In this document: positions 22,701 to 35,789 of the stretch, piece after piece | Layout of the letters: each line of letters starts with the position of its first letter | How positions within the stretch are numbered: the stretch's first letter is position 1 | Origin: Rhexocercosporidium sp. MPI-PUGE-AT-0058 | Lineage: Eukaryota > Ascomycota > Leotiomycetes > Helotiales | Assembly: GCA_020746875.1 (NCBI GenBank) | Contig: JAGTJL010000003.1 | Location: 1,984,001 to 2,048,000 of the forward strand | Direction of reading: 5' to 3' | Length of the DNA: 64,000 nt | Translations under genes and position numbers: made by a program | The notes under the pieces: generated by a model | The model's database searches: none | Told to the model about the DNA's origin: nothing | Seen by the model: the letters and a program-made list of their open reading frames with translations, nothing else

Positions 22701-23412
22701 TTCCCAACGAGAACAACGCCCTTGCCTTTCCCAGCTGTGCCATCATATTTCTTTGCCCAGAGACTCGAAGGGCATCTTCAAAAGACTTGAGTGACGCTCG
22801 TAGAATATCAGCCTTGTCTTGATCCAACGCGCCAGGTGCTGAAGACTTCGAAGGAGGCTGAAGAGATGCTTTGAGGAGCTGGAGGACACCGCGTGCCAGA
22901 AAAAGGGGAGGGAATCCAGGATTTATTCGCAGTGCCTCGTTGAGGGTTGATGTCGAGAGCTGCAGATAGTATTCCTTGGTCTTCGCCTCCGATACCAATG
23001 CGCCTTCTGGGGCAACTCGAGGAGCCTCTCTGCTTTTCCATAAATACATCCAGCATAAGCATGTAAGCATGCTGAGCTTCTCTTTTGGTCCGCCCTTCAT
23101 GGCCTGCCCACCCTTGATCAGCATCTCGATTGCGTGGTCAACCTTCTTCTGCTTCGCATATGCTAGGGACACAGTCATCCAATATGTTCGTGCAGCGCCT
23201 TCGTTTTCCAGCAGAGTACACAGTTCGGTCGGATCATCCAGCAGATCTTCGAGATCAACTTCCACAGCCTGATCATCATCTTCACCCTGAACCGGAATAT
23301 CTATCGCAGAGGGGATGTCCGAAAATCGTTTGCTCATGACCCTATGCCCCGGGGAAACAGGAGAATGCCCATTTGGCCCGCCATTCAAACCTACATTTTC
23401 AACTGCCGACAT
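19729..23412 (-). CDS. CTR9: CTR9, TPR subunit of the PAF1 elongation complex
   Basis: Two exons, 23412-20806 and 20757-19729, give 1211 residues, the usual size for filamentous fungi. The 48-nt intron (gtgagt to ctag) joins DYSQK to ALAIAPDQIHFKFNVAFVQ, a conserved CTR9 stretch. CTR9 is the scaffold of the PAF1 complex, which travels with RNA polymerase II and supports H2B ubiquitylation and H3K4/K36 methylation. Visible features: an acidic N-terminal block (VDLEDLLDDPTEL), then about fifteen TPR repeats spread over residues 80-860, for example YAEALEGYQDALLKMPELVDP and YSKAIEHYELALSKD. A long charged coiled coil follows from about 915 to 1030, and the tail is Lys/Asp/Glu-rich with KRKKK-type nuclear signals and alternating acidic runs. 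It stands in tandem with SNF2 upstream on the same strand. Confidence 0.96.
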
Positions 23413-24293
23413 TCTAGATGTGGATTCGTATGAGGCTTGGTGTCGATGGTGAGATGAGGTGATTTGAACTCGAGCGCGTCAAGGCGCAGACACTTGACGC
23501 AATTAGGAGAGTGTGTGTGCTAACAGGCGCGGGACATCTGATCGAAACTAGAGCGTGATCAATAATAAAGAAGAATTATCTGCGAAACCACCAAGAGATT
23601 GTAGTTGGGTGAAATGGTGTTCGAAAGGCTGTATGAAATTTGAATTCTTAGGATTGGCAAGGTCGCGATCTCGTTCAGCCTTGGAGCTAAGCCTATTCTG
23701 TCCAGCAACAACCAGCTTTCATCTCAAGACTGAAAATGAAAGGCCATGATACTCAAATTTCAGCTAGAACCATGGAGTAGAATTTCTGAGTATCCATACC
23801 AGCTGAGAAATCAACACAGGAGTGGTAGCAAAGAATGCGTCTCTTCCACAAAAATGACAGCGAGGCAGATCCTAGAGTAGCCACAAGTCATGCTCGGGAG
23901 CAGTGGCACATCCAAAGAACTCAGTACCGCTCAAAAGTTTAAGCACCTTCTAAAGTTATAGCTGGGAGGTTTGGGGGCCTTCCGCCCGCTTTATACCCCG
24001 ACAGCACACTCCCTTAGGAGAGTTGGCAGGTCACACTCAAAATGGTCTAGGCTCCACAAGTCATACATCTTCATTGTTTCTCTACTAAAGTACAATCTAG
24101 GCAAATTAGCCCAAAGCAAGTCTGCAATGCCCCACAGCAAAAGGTTTAATGAATCCCCAAGTGTGTTCGCCTGTGTAACGCCAGTTTCTTATCCACACTC
24201 CATACCAGCACCGAATATGCAAACTCCTCCCTCCAACGAAGCTATCGTAAAAACATAACCACCACCAGCCAATTACTGAGAACAAACTTGCTT
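23413..24293. other. SNF2-CTR9 intergenic region
   Basis: About 0.88 kb holding the CTR9 promoter and the SNF2 3' end, both on the minus strand. Open frames are short and unconvincing, and I see no RNA gene. Confidence 0.6.
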
Positions 24294-27200
24294 CTAGTCA
24301 CTATCGCTTTGACGGCCGCTGCTGCCACCGTTTGCAGTAGCATTGGCGTTGAAAACGAGCTTGATTTTGCCATTCGATGGACCTGGAACTGGGGTTCCTG
24401 CATTGGTCGTTGGAGCAGTTGAACCACCATTCGGTGAAGAATCATCTCCATCGCCAAGCTCAGGGTGGTCCCTAATCTCATCTTGGATCAGAGATTCGAA
24501 AGCATTCTAGCGATCGTTAGCATCCATAAGAAAGGAACAAGAGTCAGAATAAGACTTACTTGGATTTTGACAGCATCAATGCAGATAGCACTGGCTTCCT
24601 CATTGTATGTTTTCGCATTGGTGACCATTAAACGAACATCCTTCAGCAAATCGGCTAGGCTCGAATACTCTTCCTTGTTGATCTTCTTCTCCATGGTCTT
24701 GAGCGCAATTGGTTCCTTGATGATGCTATAGTAGTCTGCGAAAACTTTCTTCGATGGCAGGGAAACAAAAGGTCCGACGAGAACATATGGGCCCTTGTTT
24801 TCATCAGCTGGTCCCTCGTCGTCGCTATCCTCAGACTCGGAGTTCATGATCGTAATCTTCATAACTGCGTCATAAACTTTCCGCAGGCTGGCTTGAAGAG
24901 TGCTTCGATGCTTGGGGGTGATACTATCAGCATTCGAGGCGCCTCCCTTAGAGGGCCGACCAGTTGGGCCGCGCTTTCGCTTCGCAGGTGGCTCATCATC
25001 AAGATCATCTGCCTTCCGCTTCTCATTCTTTCCGGGCTTCCGACCACGGCCCTTCTTTGGTGTTGGCTCGGGCTCAGGTTCCTCAGTGCTGTCACGACTT
25101 CCAGCAGGAGAGTTCTCAATGGAACCTGGTAGTTCACCAGCTCTCTTAAGTCGATTTGTTTCCTTGCGGACTTTGCGAGCTTGCTTCCGAGCGGCAGCAG
25201 CCTCTGGCGAGTCCTCATCATCATCTACAGCTTGAAGCCACTGCTCCTCTGTAAGACCGTCATCGTACTTAACCGAAGTTCTCTCACGAGCACCGCGGCC
25301 CTTGATCTCCTCGGGCTCATCCGAAATTGGATTGCCATCAGACATGTAGATTTCTGGGAGTTCGCTCTCTGCCATAAGACGGGGCACACGTCTGCTTCCA
25401 GATGCGGTACCGTAGGTCATGTCTTTGGCTCGCTCCTTGTCCATTTCGTCGAAGATAGCCTTCTCGTGATCCCCACGAGCAAGGATCTCGTTGAGCTCCT
25501 CATCGTCCATCTCCTCTTGTTCCAGAGTCTCGGCAGCTTCAGCAGTCTCCAACATGACACGAAGCATGGCGTCACGATCAGTCTCGGAGGATTTGTTGTC
25601 GAAACGACCAGCCTGAATAACCTTGCCATCCATGTCCAGCTTGAACTTGGCACGCTCCAAGATCTTCTCCTCAACCGAATTTGAACTGATGAGTCTCAAA
25701 ATTCGGACTTCGTTCTTTTGACCAATACGATGGGCACGATCTTGGGCCTGAAGATCTTGATGAGGATTCCAATCAGAGTCGTAGATGATGACTGTATCGG
25801 CCGTCTGCAAATTCAGACCTAGACCACCAGCACGAGTGGACAGCAAGAACATGAAATAAGGCGAGTCGGGCGCGTTGAACTCGCGGAGAAGATCGGAACG
25901 ATCATCGGACTTAGTAGTACCGTCCAATCGCATGAACATGATGCCTCTGTATCTCAAGTAATCCTCCATAATATCCATAATGGCAGTCATTTGGAAGAAC
26001 ATGAGAACTCTGTGACCAGTCTTCTGGTATTTGGGCAGGATACGATCGAGAAGCTCGAATTTACCAGACGTTCTCCACAAGAGGTCGTTACTGGTGTTGA
26101 GAGGGTTCATCTGGTTCTCGACCTCGTCGAACACGAAAGGATGATTGCAAAGCTTTCGGAGTTGCATGATCATGTTACTGAGACCTCGGGCGCCAGTCTT
26201 TCCGCCCTTGCCATCACTGACAACAAGCTTGTTGTGGGTGACCATCTGCTTGTAAAGGCGAGATTGCAACGAAGAAAACTTGCACTTGATGACTTTCTCC
26301 GTCTTGTCTGGAAGATCCTTCTCGACATCCTTTTTCAGACGACGAAGCAAGAATGGGCGGAGAACCTTGTGCAGACGACGAATGACAAGAATTTGTTCTT
26401 CTTCTGTCAGTTCCATCTTGTCTTGGCCACCAGTATTGGCGAAGGGTGTGTTGAACCACTCATCAAAGGACTTGACAGACTTAAAGATGGTTGGAAGGAC
26501 GAAATTGAGAAGAGCCCACAACTCGGGCAGATTATTCTGTAGTGGTGTCCCGGTGAGAATGAGACGGTATCGAGTATTGTAGTACTGTGTCAAAGTCGCG
26601 CTGAGCTTCGAGGAAGAGTTCTTCATACGATGACCTTCATCAATGATCATATGAACCCACTTGATCTTGCTCAGAATAGGTCTGTCCTTGATGATGTACT
26701 CATAGGTTGTCAGGAGAACCTGGAAGTTACCGTAACGAATCTGCTGCTGCTGTTGCTTTCGAGTCGCAGGTGGACCCTTGTAGACAACCTTTGCCAGGGA
26801 CGGGGCCCACTTCTCAAATTCAAGGTTCCAATTGGTCAATGTACTGAGAGGCACGATGACAAGGAAAGGGCCGTTCTGCTTCTTCTTCTCAACGAGGTAT
26901 GTGAGCAAACTGATTGTCTGAATGGTCTTTCCGAGACCCATCTCATCTGCAAGAATTCCGTTGAGGTTGTTATTGTACAGCGATATCATCCACTGCAGGC
27001 CCTTAATTTGATACTCCTTGAGCGTACCACCGACAAGGATCGACGGTTGAGCGTTGATTTCTTCCTTGATACGATGAGCAACAGCATAGTAGTCGATCTT
27101 GCGGACGTCTTGCTCCTCTTCCTCGTCATCGTCGGATGAATCGTCCAGAAAATCGTCTGCGTTGTCTCCGTAACGCTCAGCAGCCTTTCTTTGCTGCTCC

Positions 27201-28699
27201 TTGACAGATGATGCAAGTTGCGACAGGAAGCCATCGGTCTGGCGGAGTAGGTGAGTGATACGAGTATCCTTTGCCTGATCGAGCAGCTTCAAGTATGCTT
27301 CCTCGTCATTGGACTTTAGGGCTTGGAGACGTTGCTTGGCCGTTCGCTCGATTCTCTTCTGCTCTTCCTTCTCGATATTCTGGTGTTGTGCAACCATCAT
27401 GCGGCCCAGCTTACCGATCTTCACTCTTTGGTTGTTAGCTGCAATGTTGACTTCGCGAGCATGATTAAGAACAGTTGTGAGGTAATCAACGTGCTTCTTC
27501 TTCTCACGAGACTCGCGAGCATCACGTTGCTGCTTCTCAAGCTTCTCTGTAATGCGTGCCTCTCGCAGAGTTTGCTTCTTCATGCGTCTGTAGTGGCTAC
27601 GATTGGCGGTCATAGCGAGATTATCATATTGGATCATTTGGCGTCCAATTCGCTCTCGCATATTCCGTTGCTTCTGAACCAGACCAAGCAGCTTCATCTC
27701 AATTAAAGCCTTACGCTTGACAGACTCTTCGAGGGTCAACTCATCGCCTCGAACTTCCAAGTGCGCCATGTTCGCAGGAAGCGCCTTGAGATCAGCTAGT
27801 CTGGCTTGAATGCGGTTGTAAATGACAATCTCTCGCTCCTGTCGAATCTTTTCAAGATTGACACCAGATGGCATGATGCTAGGAATGAGAGGTCTCGCTT
27901 CACGCTTCTGGTGGCTGGAGTAACCAATCTTGTCCTTGAGGCTGGTGCGTGGTGATTCAAAGCTAACATATTCGTGGACCTTGATCGCATCAATATCCTT
28001 TGCTCCTGTAGCACCATCGACACCATTTGTGGCAGGTTCCGCATCTGCCTTCGAGGTTGAGGTTTCGAGGGACCCATCGACTGAAGGGGCAGACTTCTTC
28101 TGGGATGCGAAGAGCTGTTGTTGTACGGCTTGTGGGATGCCCATATTCTTCGACAAGCACTTGAATGCAAAGATCTGCTGCTTGAGTATGCCCAATTGCT
28201 CTGGTGAGAAGAATCCTCCACTTGCTGCCGGTGCTGATCTCTGGACTCCTCCCTTTTGTGCAGATCCCAGTGATGCTGTCGCTGGAATGGCAGATGGTCC
28301 TAAAGAGGTTGTGGCAGAAGCTTGTGTGGTAGGAACGGAAATCGGTGCAGGAGCGGTTCGTGTACCGTTCGCGCCAATTGCTGCGGAGCTGGATGCGTTC
28401 TGCTGGTTCATCATCTGCTGCTGTTGCTGTTGTTGTTGAGCAAAGGCAGCCCGTTGTTGTTGGTAGATGCGTTGTTGCGATATCGAGTTAAGGTATTGTT
28501 GGACCTTCTGAAATTCGGGATCCTTCTCTGACATACCTGCATCCTTCATCTGCTTGTATCTCTTCTAGGAATTAGCATGTAGCTGATGTCCTGGGTCGTG
28601 TTGGACACTTACTTGAAGGTAAGTCTTCATATTTTCTGGATTCATTGGCATTGCTGAACCAGGCTGCTGGACAGCCGGCGCGGTCTGAACCGAAGCCAT
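24294..28699 (-). CDS. SNF2: SNF2/STH1-type chromatin remodelling ATPase
   Basis: Three exons, 28699-28613, 28564-24560 and 24506-24294, all in phase 0, give 1434 residues. This is the catalytic ATPase of a SWI/SNF or RSC complex, which slides and evicts nucleosomes. Domains in order: a Gln-rich stretch near 55-75, a QLQ-like block near 145-180 (SPEQLGILKQQIFAFKCLSKN without its last residue), an HSA region about 300-400, and the two-lobed helicase. The helicase has motif I DEMGLGKT near 569, DEGH near 671 and DRAHRIGQ near 973. A SnAC region follows near 1015-1080, then AT-hook-like patches (KKGRGRKPGK) and a bromodomain about 1262-1375. DEGH in place of DEAH is normal for Snf2/Brg1. The last exon supplies the end of the bromodomain plus a Gly/Ser/Pro-rich tail. 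SWI/SNF versus RSC membership cannot be told from sequence alone. Confidence 0.96.
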
Positions 28700-30554
28700 G
28701 ATTGCGAGGCAAGTGAAATTTCACTTGTAGTTGGATATCGTGGTTGTGCTGATCAGCTTGGGCGCATATCAGGACCCAGCCTTGCGCATCAGGTTAGATG
28801 TGACAGACGAGCTCGTAGGTTGGTGTGCTGGAGGGCGAAGGCGGCAAAGGCCAAAACGAGAGTCGATTTATGGGTTGGGGAGGTGGAGGATGGGTTAGCC
28901 TCGCGATGAAAGTGGTGCGGCGCGTTCTGTGTTGATGTTCAACAACTTTTTGTAGATGCACGAGCTTGGCGCGATGTCCTCCAGTCAGTCAGGACGTGGA
29001 TGGCCGAATCGTCGGATGTTGGGTGATGGATGGCCAGGCGCCCGTTGTAAAGGGAATATGGCGTAGGAGATGCGACCAGCAGTCGCGTGGAATGCGACGT
29101 GGTGAAAGTCGAAGTTCTGGATACAAAAGCTAGGGAGGGGGATTGGCGGCGCAAGCGGTCCTCGTCGCGGTTGAATGAATCTGCCTCCTGGTTTTGGTGG
29201 AGTTGTGATTGAGAACTGCTCTGGCGACTTGTGAGCATGAGTGAAGTGGTTTGCAGCACGCTAATTGCTTTAGCGCTAAGCTAAGCGATTACTTATGTCA
29301 TCCACAGTATCACGTGCTCTCCGGGCGATGGAATCGAAAGCTTGCCTTGCCTGCCCTCTCAAAGCAACCAAAATATTTTAGCACAATGAAAGAAAGTCAG
29401 GAGGATGCCTTTTCTTTAGCAAACACTAAGAGTAAATGATTCCCTAGTAAATGACAGTTTTTCGAATCTATTTGATAAATGTGATGTTAAGATAGAAAGT
29501 CTCATAAAGTTTGATTCACCTGGACGATCTTCACTGGTCAGGGGGCTGCAACTTTCTCCCACCCTGTACAGCACGTAGATGCGGCTCTGGAAGATTCACC
29601 CGTAGGAGACTCTACAAGGTGGCTCTGGGATCGGCGTATATACTACTTCGCTTGGGATGTGCGAGGTTCTATTGTGTCTCAAATTGTGGTGAGTGAGCCA
29701 TGCTATGTAAATGAGAAGGGCTCAAGACTCAAGGTGCATCAGTAAAGCAAGGTGGCTCAAATTCGTGTCCGGCGAAGCGCGTTACTACGAAACGACTCAC
29801 TTTGAAGATTAGACCGACTAGTTCCTATTTGGATCATTTTACAATAAGTAAATGTCCTGAAATCCTTCGAAGACTTTGGATAGGCTATAATCCAAGGACG
29901 TAGGAAAGAGAGCGAACGTTACCTAGTCCTTGCGTCGCTAGAGTCGAGTTTAGAAGCATTAGCATCGTCTACGATAGGCTTGGTGTATTATCACGTATCT
30001 AGGCTCCCCAACTGGAAGTCTTCTGCTGCTGAGGCCTGCTTAGCCTAGATGTGCTACTAAGGTTGCGACAAGCAATAAATGCTACGAGAGTTCATTTGTG
30101 CATTTGCCAATGGGACTGTGTAAATTTGTACGACAGACTATTTAAGGCATCTCAAGAATCTATAAAATAGACATTGCCAGATGAGCCCTCATAGTTCTGG
30201 TCATTCCATTCTGTCTCAAATGCCCCAAGTTATCTTATACCGGGAAAACGTTTGGACATTCCGCTACCTGCAAGAACTCGAAACAACAATTGGAAAAGGG
30301 GTAGCGAGAACATGCTGTCATCTTTCTGCCATTGTGTTCCCTTTCGGCCGCCCTATCAGACTATAATCCATGAACCTCAAAGCCTCCAACTCTCCCTATC
30401 ATCCAACAGCTCCAACTTTGATTCCACAATATATACTTGCATCTATTGCATCAAATTATACCCAAACTCTGGTACTGTAGACTATTCTGACAAAAAGAGG
30501 AAGCGGAACCAGAGCTTTAGTCTGCAAACCCCCTCACATTACCACCGAGCGACC
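28700..30554. other. Divergent promoter region of SNF2 and the hydrolase
   Basis: About 1.85 kb between two diverging genes. The first 0.5 kb is GT-rich, and the middle (29.4-30.2 kb) is AT-rich. An open frame runs into the hydrolase gene from about 30252 but begins without an ATG and has random composition, so it is taken as 5' leader. No RNA gene seen. Confidence 0.55.
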
Positions 30555-31730
30555 ATGTCCACCCAGCTGGCCCCTGGATCGGCTTCGCCAAATAGTACAA
30601 TCAACACAGCCTCTCAAATATCCATCCACGCCTCACCAACGTCATCCTCCACATCCCACCACCTCATATTCTTCATAACCGGTAACCCCGGACTCATCGG
30701 GTACTACAACACGTTCCTCCACCGTCTTCACAACATCCTTGTCACATCCCAGGACCCCCAGAATGCCTTCCATATCCATGGACAATCCCTCGCCGGCTTC
30801 GTAGATACAGACACAGAGACCAGAAAAACTCCGTACAGTCTAGAAGAACAAATCGAAATATCCCTCCTGGCACTCAAGTCTCAACGCATACCCTTCGGAT
30901 CAAAGAAAGACCAGCACTACGACAGCTTGATCCTGATCGGGCACTCCGTCGGCTCCTACATCCTTCTGGAACTCATCAAACGACTAGGAAAGTCCTCACC
31001 TGCAAGGATCTCAGCTGGCATCTTGCTCTTCCCTACCGTCACACACATTGCCAAGTCTCCGAGTGGAGTCAAAATCAGCACGCTCTTCCGCATTCCTAAT
31101 TTCGCCAAGAAGGTAGGAACAGTTGCAAAGGGTCTGGTTTATTTGGCACCGGGAGGTACGTTACAGTGGTTGGTGGGTTTGGTGGCGAGGATGCCGAGTG
31201 AAGCTGCGGAAGTCACGACGAGCTTTCTGAGAAGTCGGATGGGTGTTTGGCAGGCTCTGTGCGTCAAACCATGCTCCGAATTTAGTGGTGTAACATACTG
31301 ACTTGGACAAGGCACATGGCTAAGGATGAAATGGACTTCATCACGGAAGATAAATGGGACGAGGATATTTGGGGTATCGAGCATGAGGATCTAGACTCCA
31401 AGTCCAAAGCCCCAAAGCTGATTTTCTACTTTGGGCAAAATGTACAGCTAGTTGATCTTTTTACGGACACTGGGCTGACATTCTTAGGATCACTGGGTAG
31501 CAGACCACACTCGTGATGCACTTATCGCCGCCAGAGGAAGGGAAGCAGGAGCAAGACAGAGTTCAAAGCCGATCATGATGATTGATGAGAGTGGCATTCC
31601 TCATGGATTTTGCATTCGTGAGTTTCGTCCTTCTTTTTCATCTGCATTGGACTAATTCAGAGTAGGTCACAGTGAGACGGTAGCAGAGAAGGTTGGCGTG
31701 TGGATCAAGGAGATGATGGTGGATGCGTGA
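30555..31730 (+). CDS. LDAH: Lipid-droplet-associated hydrolase (LDAH-like), alpha/beta fold
   Basis: Four exons, 30555-31258, 31312-31441, 31488-31617 and 31666-31730, give 342 residues, the normal family length. LDAH-like proteins are serine hydrolases on lipid droplets that act in sterol and triacylglycerol handling; the natural substrate is still debated. The N-terminal strand and oxyanion region is FFITGNPGLIGYY. The nucleophile elbow is LIGHSVGSY with Ser131. The acid and histidine region is FYFGQNDHWV, reconstructed across intron 2, and a late IPHGFCIRHSETVAEKV is reconstructed across intron 3. Intron 1 joins QAL to HMAKDEM. All joins are in frame and restore family-like sequence. The ATG at 30555 is the first plausible start. 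There is no signal peptide, in line with lipid-droplet targeting by hydrophobic segments. Confidence 0.9.
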
Positions 31731-34700
31731 AGTGGCCGCCAATGCTTCTTCAAACAATAAGAGATTGAGATCATAGAAAAGAAACTGTATAGATATGTCC
31801 TACATTACTAGAGGTTAGATTCAATATATCTGTAGATCATTTGCCACAGATCTTTTGGGCATTTATCTTCGGTTCGTGAGCATATTTGCACGACAGTTTT
31901 GCGCCTCAAGCTGAGACGAGAAGAAACTTTTTAAGCGATGCAGAGTTCAAGGTATCACAGAGAATATCGTGATTTAATTCACGAAACTGAGCTATGAACG
32001 GTTTTGAGGCAGGAGGGGGGTATGAAGGTGCAGAAAATTGGTCGTGGTAGGCGCCTCAACTAGGGGGCATTGGGGACGGCCAAGTGACAACCAAGGCGAA
32101 TCAATTCGTGATGATGACGGTACAACAACTCAAATTCCACAGTCATTATCAGCTATATAATGGCTTATCAACTTTCTGGCCTCCTAAACCTTCGACCTAC
32201 CAATTGATAGCAATCACATTGACATTCTTCAGCGTGGCTCGAGGTGAAGAAAAACCTTGAAGTAATGTAAGACATGAGTTGCAAGTCGGAGGGAGAATTG
32301 AACAATCTGAGATACAGAACCTGCTATTCTTTGACTTATTCAGAAGCGTATCAAGATCCACCTCATTGAATCCTTGTCGAAGGCGTACGAATGTTCGGGC
32401 CCGCATGGGGTGTTTGAAGTCCTCTGCGGCAACCAAATTGCAGGCTGAGGAGGCTAGATCTGACCTAGGGCAAAGATTACTTGCGCTTTGTCGATGATGT
32501 AGTCTTGTATGTGTCTTAAAAGTCTACGCAGTTATGTTATAGCAAAATGATAGCTTGAGGAAAGGTCTTTCTCGTTTCCAAAAGCTGCTTGATAGAATGG
32601 CTTGGTCTGTACCAAAACAATCGACTCTCTCCATTGGGTGGAGCAACGCCACCGAAACAGCTCTCTGGTATTAGGAACAGGCCATTCCTAACAGCACATT
32701 ACACCTCCTCCCACTGAGCATTTGATCAATTTCGCGCGTCCTCGCAAGCAGGCGGCATTGTAGTCGCAAGCCGCCACCAGCCGAAATACTGCCGCATCAG
32801 AATAAGCGAGATCGCTGGGTCAACACCGGCAAAGAAAACATTCGACCACTAAGATCAACGACATGTCGACCATAAAACTGCGAAAATGAATTATGAGATC
32901 AATTCAATGACTACACTACTACTTGTGTTACACGCGATCCATCTAGGATGCATTACTGCTTCCTAAGGTACTCACTGGGGAGCCCACCAACCAGCGGAAA
33001 TGGGATGAAGTATCCGGAATCTGGACGACATCTCTTTCAGTCAGTCCAATCTGGATGGGAGATCTTTTCTCTTGGCATCGCCCTCAGAAATATCTCGGCG
33101 TGGTTGAATGCTCAGTCTGTCACAGAGAGAGCCCTCAATTACCTTTCATGAAGCCGAGAGCTATTTGTTCCTGATACGCCTCAATTGGTATCATGGCTTG
33201 CTTGAAGGCTTAGAGAATTATCTGGTGGGAATGTTTTCGGCCAAAAATATTGCAGTCAACGCAGCTGCAGAGCATCATTCGCTGTGACTGTTGATGAAGA
33301 ATCTCCGCCAAAAAGTACGCAAGTGAGGAATAATGCCGTCGCTGCCGGGCCCTTTCGTTGTGAGAATCGAGGCCCAAAAAAGCTAGAGGAGAAGAAAAAA
33401 GAAGAAAAAACTTTGAAGTTGGAATTTATGCGAATGGTTAGTATCACCATGTGTATGGAGAGGAGTCTTACCTGTTATTTTCAATTTCCCCGCTGTTTTT
33501 TGAATCGTGCCGTAGTTCACAGTCACCATAGGCCTCTTCACACTCAGCGATCCCCATATGTGCCCCCGCCCAGACATGTTTCTTGACGTCCATGAGCAAG
33601 ACATTGGGGTGCACTGCAAACCGGTATGAGACAGCGCCCGTATGGGTACGCCTCGCAACCTTTGACAGTTGACAGTGGGCGCTTCCCACACGGGTTTTGT
33701 GCTGTTAGATGTCAAGATTTCGTTTATTTTGGTATATGTTGACGCTTCGTATTTTCGCTTGACGGGCTACTTGGGTGGGAGACGAGACATTCCCCTATGG
33801 AACATGCGCTCGTCTCTTTGACCCAGCGCGGTCAAACCTGGGGTTCCAGCAGAGATCAATGCTAGATTATTGGGATCCCCTGTGGTGCCCTTTTGGATGG
33901 ATTTAGGTTGTCATTCAACTCTAGTACGACGCCATAACTTCGCCTCTTAGTTTGTATAACACCGAATTACCTATCCGGGTTTATGTACCATTTAGATTGT
34001 TCAGCATCATTGAACCCACGACTCGTGTGATGTACCATCGTGTCGAATTGACTTCTCAAAATGCCACACCAATACGAATGAACTACTGTCCGCAATGGCT
34101 GAGTCGCTGCTGGGTAGAACCTCCATCTCGAAATCCAGACCATTGTGAGCTGTCCGCCCGGACGTTGATACTAAAAACATATAAGGTGGCCACGATTCCC
34201 AAGATTTCGGCTGGGCGTCAATGGCCAGTCTCTGTCTTTTAGATGCTGTATTCGTAGTCTCTTGAAGCGTTGAGATATTGTCAGAATATCGGGTTTTCTG
34301 GGGATCATAGTTGGATTTCCACATTTGGTTGTCCGAGAAGAAAGCTTCAGGCTCAAGGCAAGTCCTTTCCAAGAATATTCATTTAGTCTTAGTTTCTAAC
34401 CAGTTAGATAGAATGATAAGGTTGAAGGACTGCATGCAACCCCAAACGTAAGCAATAAATGCAATGGCAGGTTATTGGGAAGAGATGCCAGCTGTTCCAA
34501 CTCCAGAGACGTTGTAACGCTTGCTCTGCTCGAAGAGCGGCCCCCATGTTCTCTGCATAAGCAATCCAAATATCCCCGTTTAAGGTCTGAAATCGATTTG
34601 GACATGGCTATTGTTATTGTAGGCGCAAAACTGGCATCAAAACTTAGCCTAGCTCTTCCACCCTTGGTATCCAATATGCCACTCATAGTTCTCAGGACGA

Positions 34701-35437
34701 TTGATGACTTTCGATAGTCACGAAACTCTTAGTACTTCTGTTGTCTGAGTCAGCAGACCTTCGGCACAACTCTGACGGGCTCACCAGCTGGTTGAAACAT
34801 CATTAGACATCAAATATCAGACAAAACCCCTTGTTGAGTGCCTCTTTTGGTGGCCAACAGAATGGTTTCCATCTACTCTACAAGTCTTTCAGTAATTATA
34901 TTGGCAGCTTTGCGTCAGTCTTGTTTCGTGATATAGCCAGTGCTCGCAGCTCCACAACCTCCCCAGAAAGGAGCAGCGTATACGTAACATATGTTGTTGC
35001 TCACGAAGCAAATGTCTGGAAGTACCGAAGACGATAGTGAGGCTAGTTTCACAACACAAGGAGAGTAATAAGCAGAGACGAAGTAGTGCTTTCATTCTGC
35101 AGAACACCTGCACGCGGGCTCCATATTCAACCGTCCTAAAGAACCCCCTGCCGTAATGCACCCACTCCCTCCATTTCGTTGTACACTTCTAGTAGTCCAG
35201 AGCAGATAACGCCATCCACTTCCACCATTGATATTTAGAATCTTCCAATGCGACGTGTATAAACACCAATGCGCCCCAGAATAACAAAAGTCCATGCAGT
35301 GGTATCATCTCCCATAACGCCTGGTGTAAATGCAGAAGAGATCCTCCCAAGTGAATGAAGTCAGGGGCATTAGAAGGTTAAAGGAAAAGCAAATAAATTA
35401 TCCTAGTTGACGTTGATGCGATATCAAAGTGCACTGC
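31731..35437. other. 3.7-kb intergenic region, no gene seen
   Basis: This lies between the ends of the hydrolase (+) and the large SNF2-family gene (-), again a long convergent gap. Open frames reach about 120 codons but show no protein-like composition. A purine-rich stretch near 33.37-33.42 kb (GAGGAGAAGAAAAAAG-like) is the only compositional oddity. Confidence 0.5.
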
Positions 35438-35767
35438 TTAGATGTCCTTGGAAGACGGGGCTGCAGAGGCAGATAGGCCTGCAGGACTTTTGCGTCTCAA
35501 GATTGCATCACCTGGGATGGGTTCCGCATCCCTAAGTTGTCTACCCGTATGATTTCCGCCATCTTTGTGAGGTCTGGATACCGGAAGAGTGCCTTTGGCG
35601 AGACGGTTTAGATCGACTTTAGCCATGGCTCTTGCATCATCATCTCTGATGCTAGGGTTGCCATTATTGACATTGCGATTGCGCTTGCGATTCTTCTGGT
35701 GGTTGACTGGTGTCTTCAAATTCTGGACCGGGTTGCGCGAGAACTGTCCGTTCATTGCAAGAAACAT
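35438..35767 (-). CDS. Protein-like open frame, possible last exon of the ATRX-like gene
   Basis: 109 codons starting at an ATG (35767) only 22 bases after the stop of the ATRX-like frame. The composition looks like real protein: an N-terminal FSRNPVQNL, a basic run KNRKRNRN, then IRDDDARAMAKVDLNRLAKGT and a Pro/Ser-rich tail ending in SKDI. A 34-nt segment (35803-35770; gttcga donor, internal gctaat branch-like site, tcag acceptor) would, if spliced, join the ATRX-like frame to this one exactly in phase and give a protein of about 2570 residues. Such an intron would be unusually short with a poor donor. Alternatives are a separate small gene or a lost or altered splice site. The coding character is fairly clear; its attachment is not. 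Confidence 0.45.
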   Translation of the reverse strand: MFLAMNGQFSRNPVQNLKTPVNHQKNRKRNRNVNNGNPSIRDDDARAMAKVDLNRLAKGTLPVSRPHKDGGNHTGRQLRDAEPIPGDAILRRKSPAGLSASAAPSSKDI

Positions 35768-35789
35768 AGCTGACTATATTCGACAAGGA

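Noticed and set aside
25991..26542. 183-codon plus-strand frame within SNF2
   Set aside because: Antisense to the helicase domain, whose codon use leaves long antisense frames; no independent evidence.
30252..30554. N-terminal extension of the LDAH-like protein
   Set aside because: It begins without an ATG and reads as random sequence; the family start fits the ATG at 30555.
33383..33715. 110-codon minus-strand frame near 33.5 kb
   Set aside because: Ends in a Phe run created by a purine-rich stretch on the other strand; no protein-like character.
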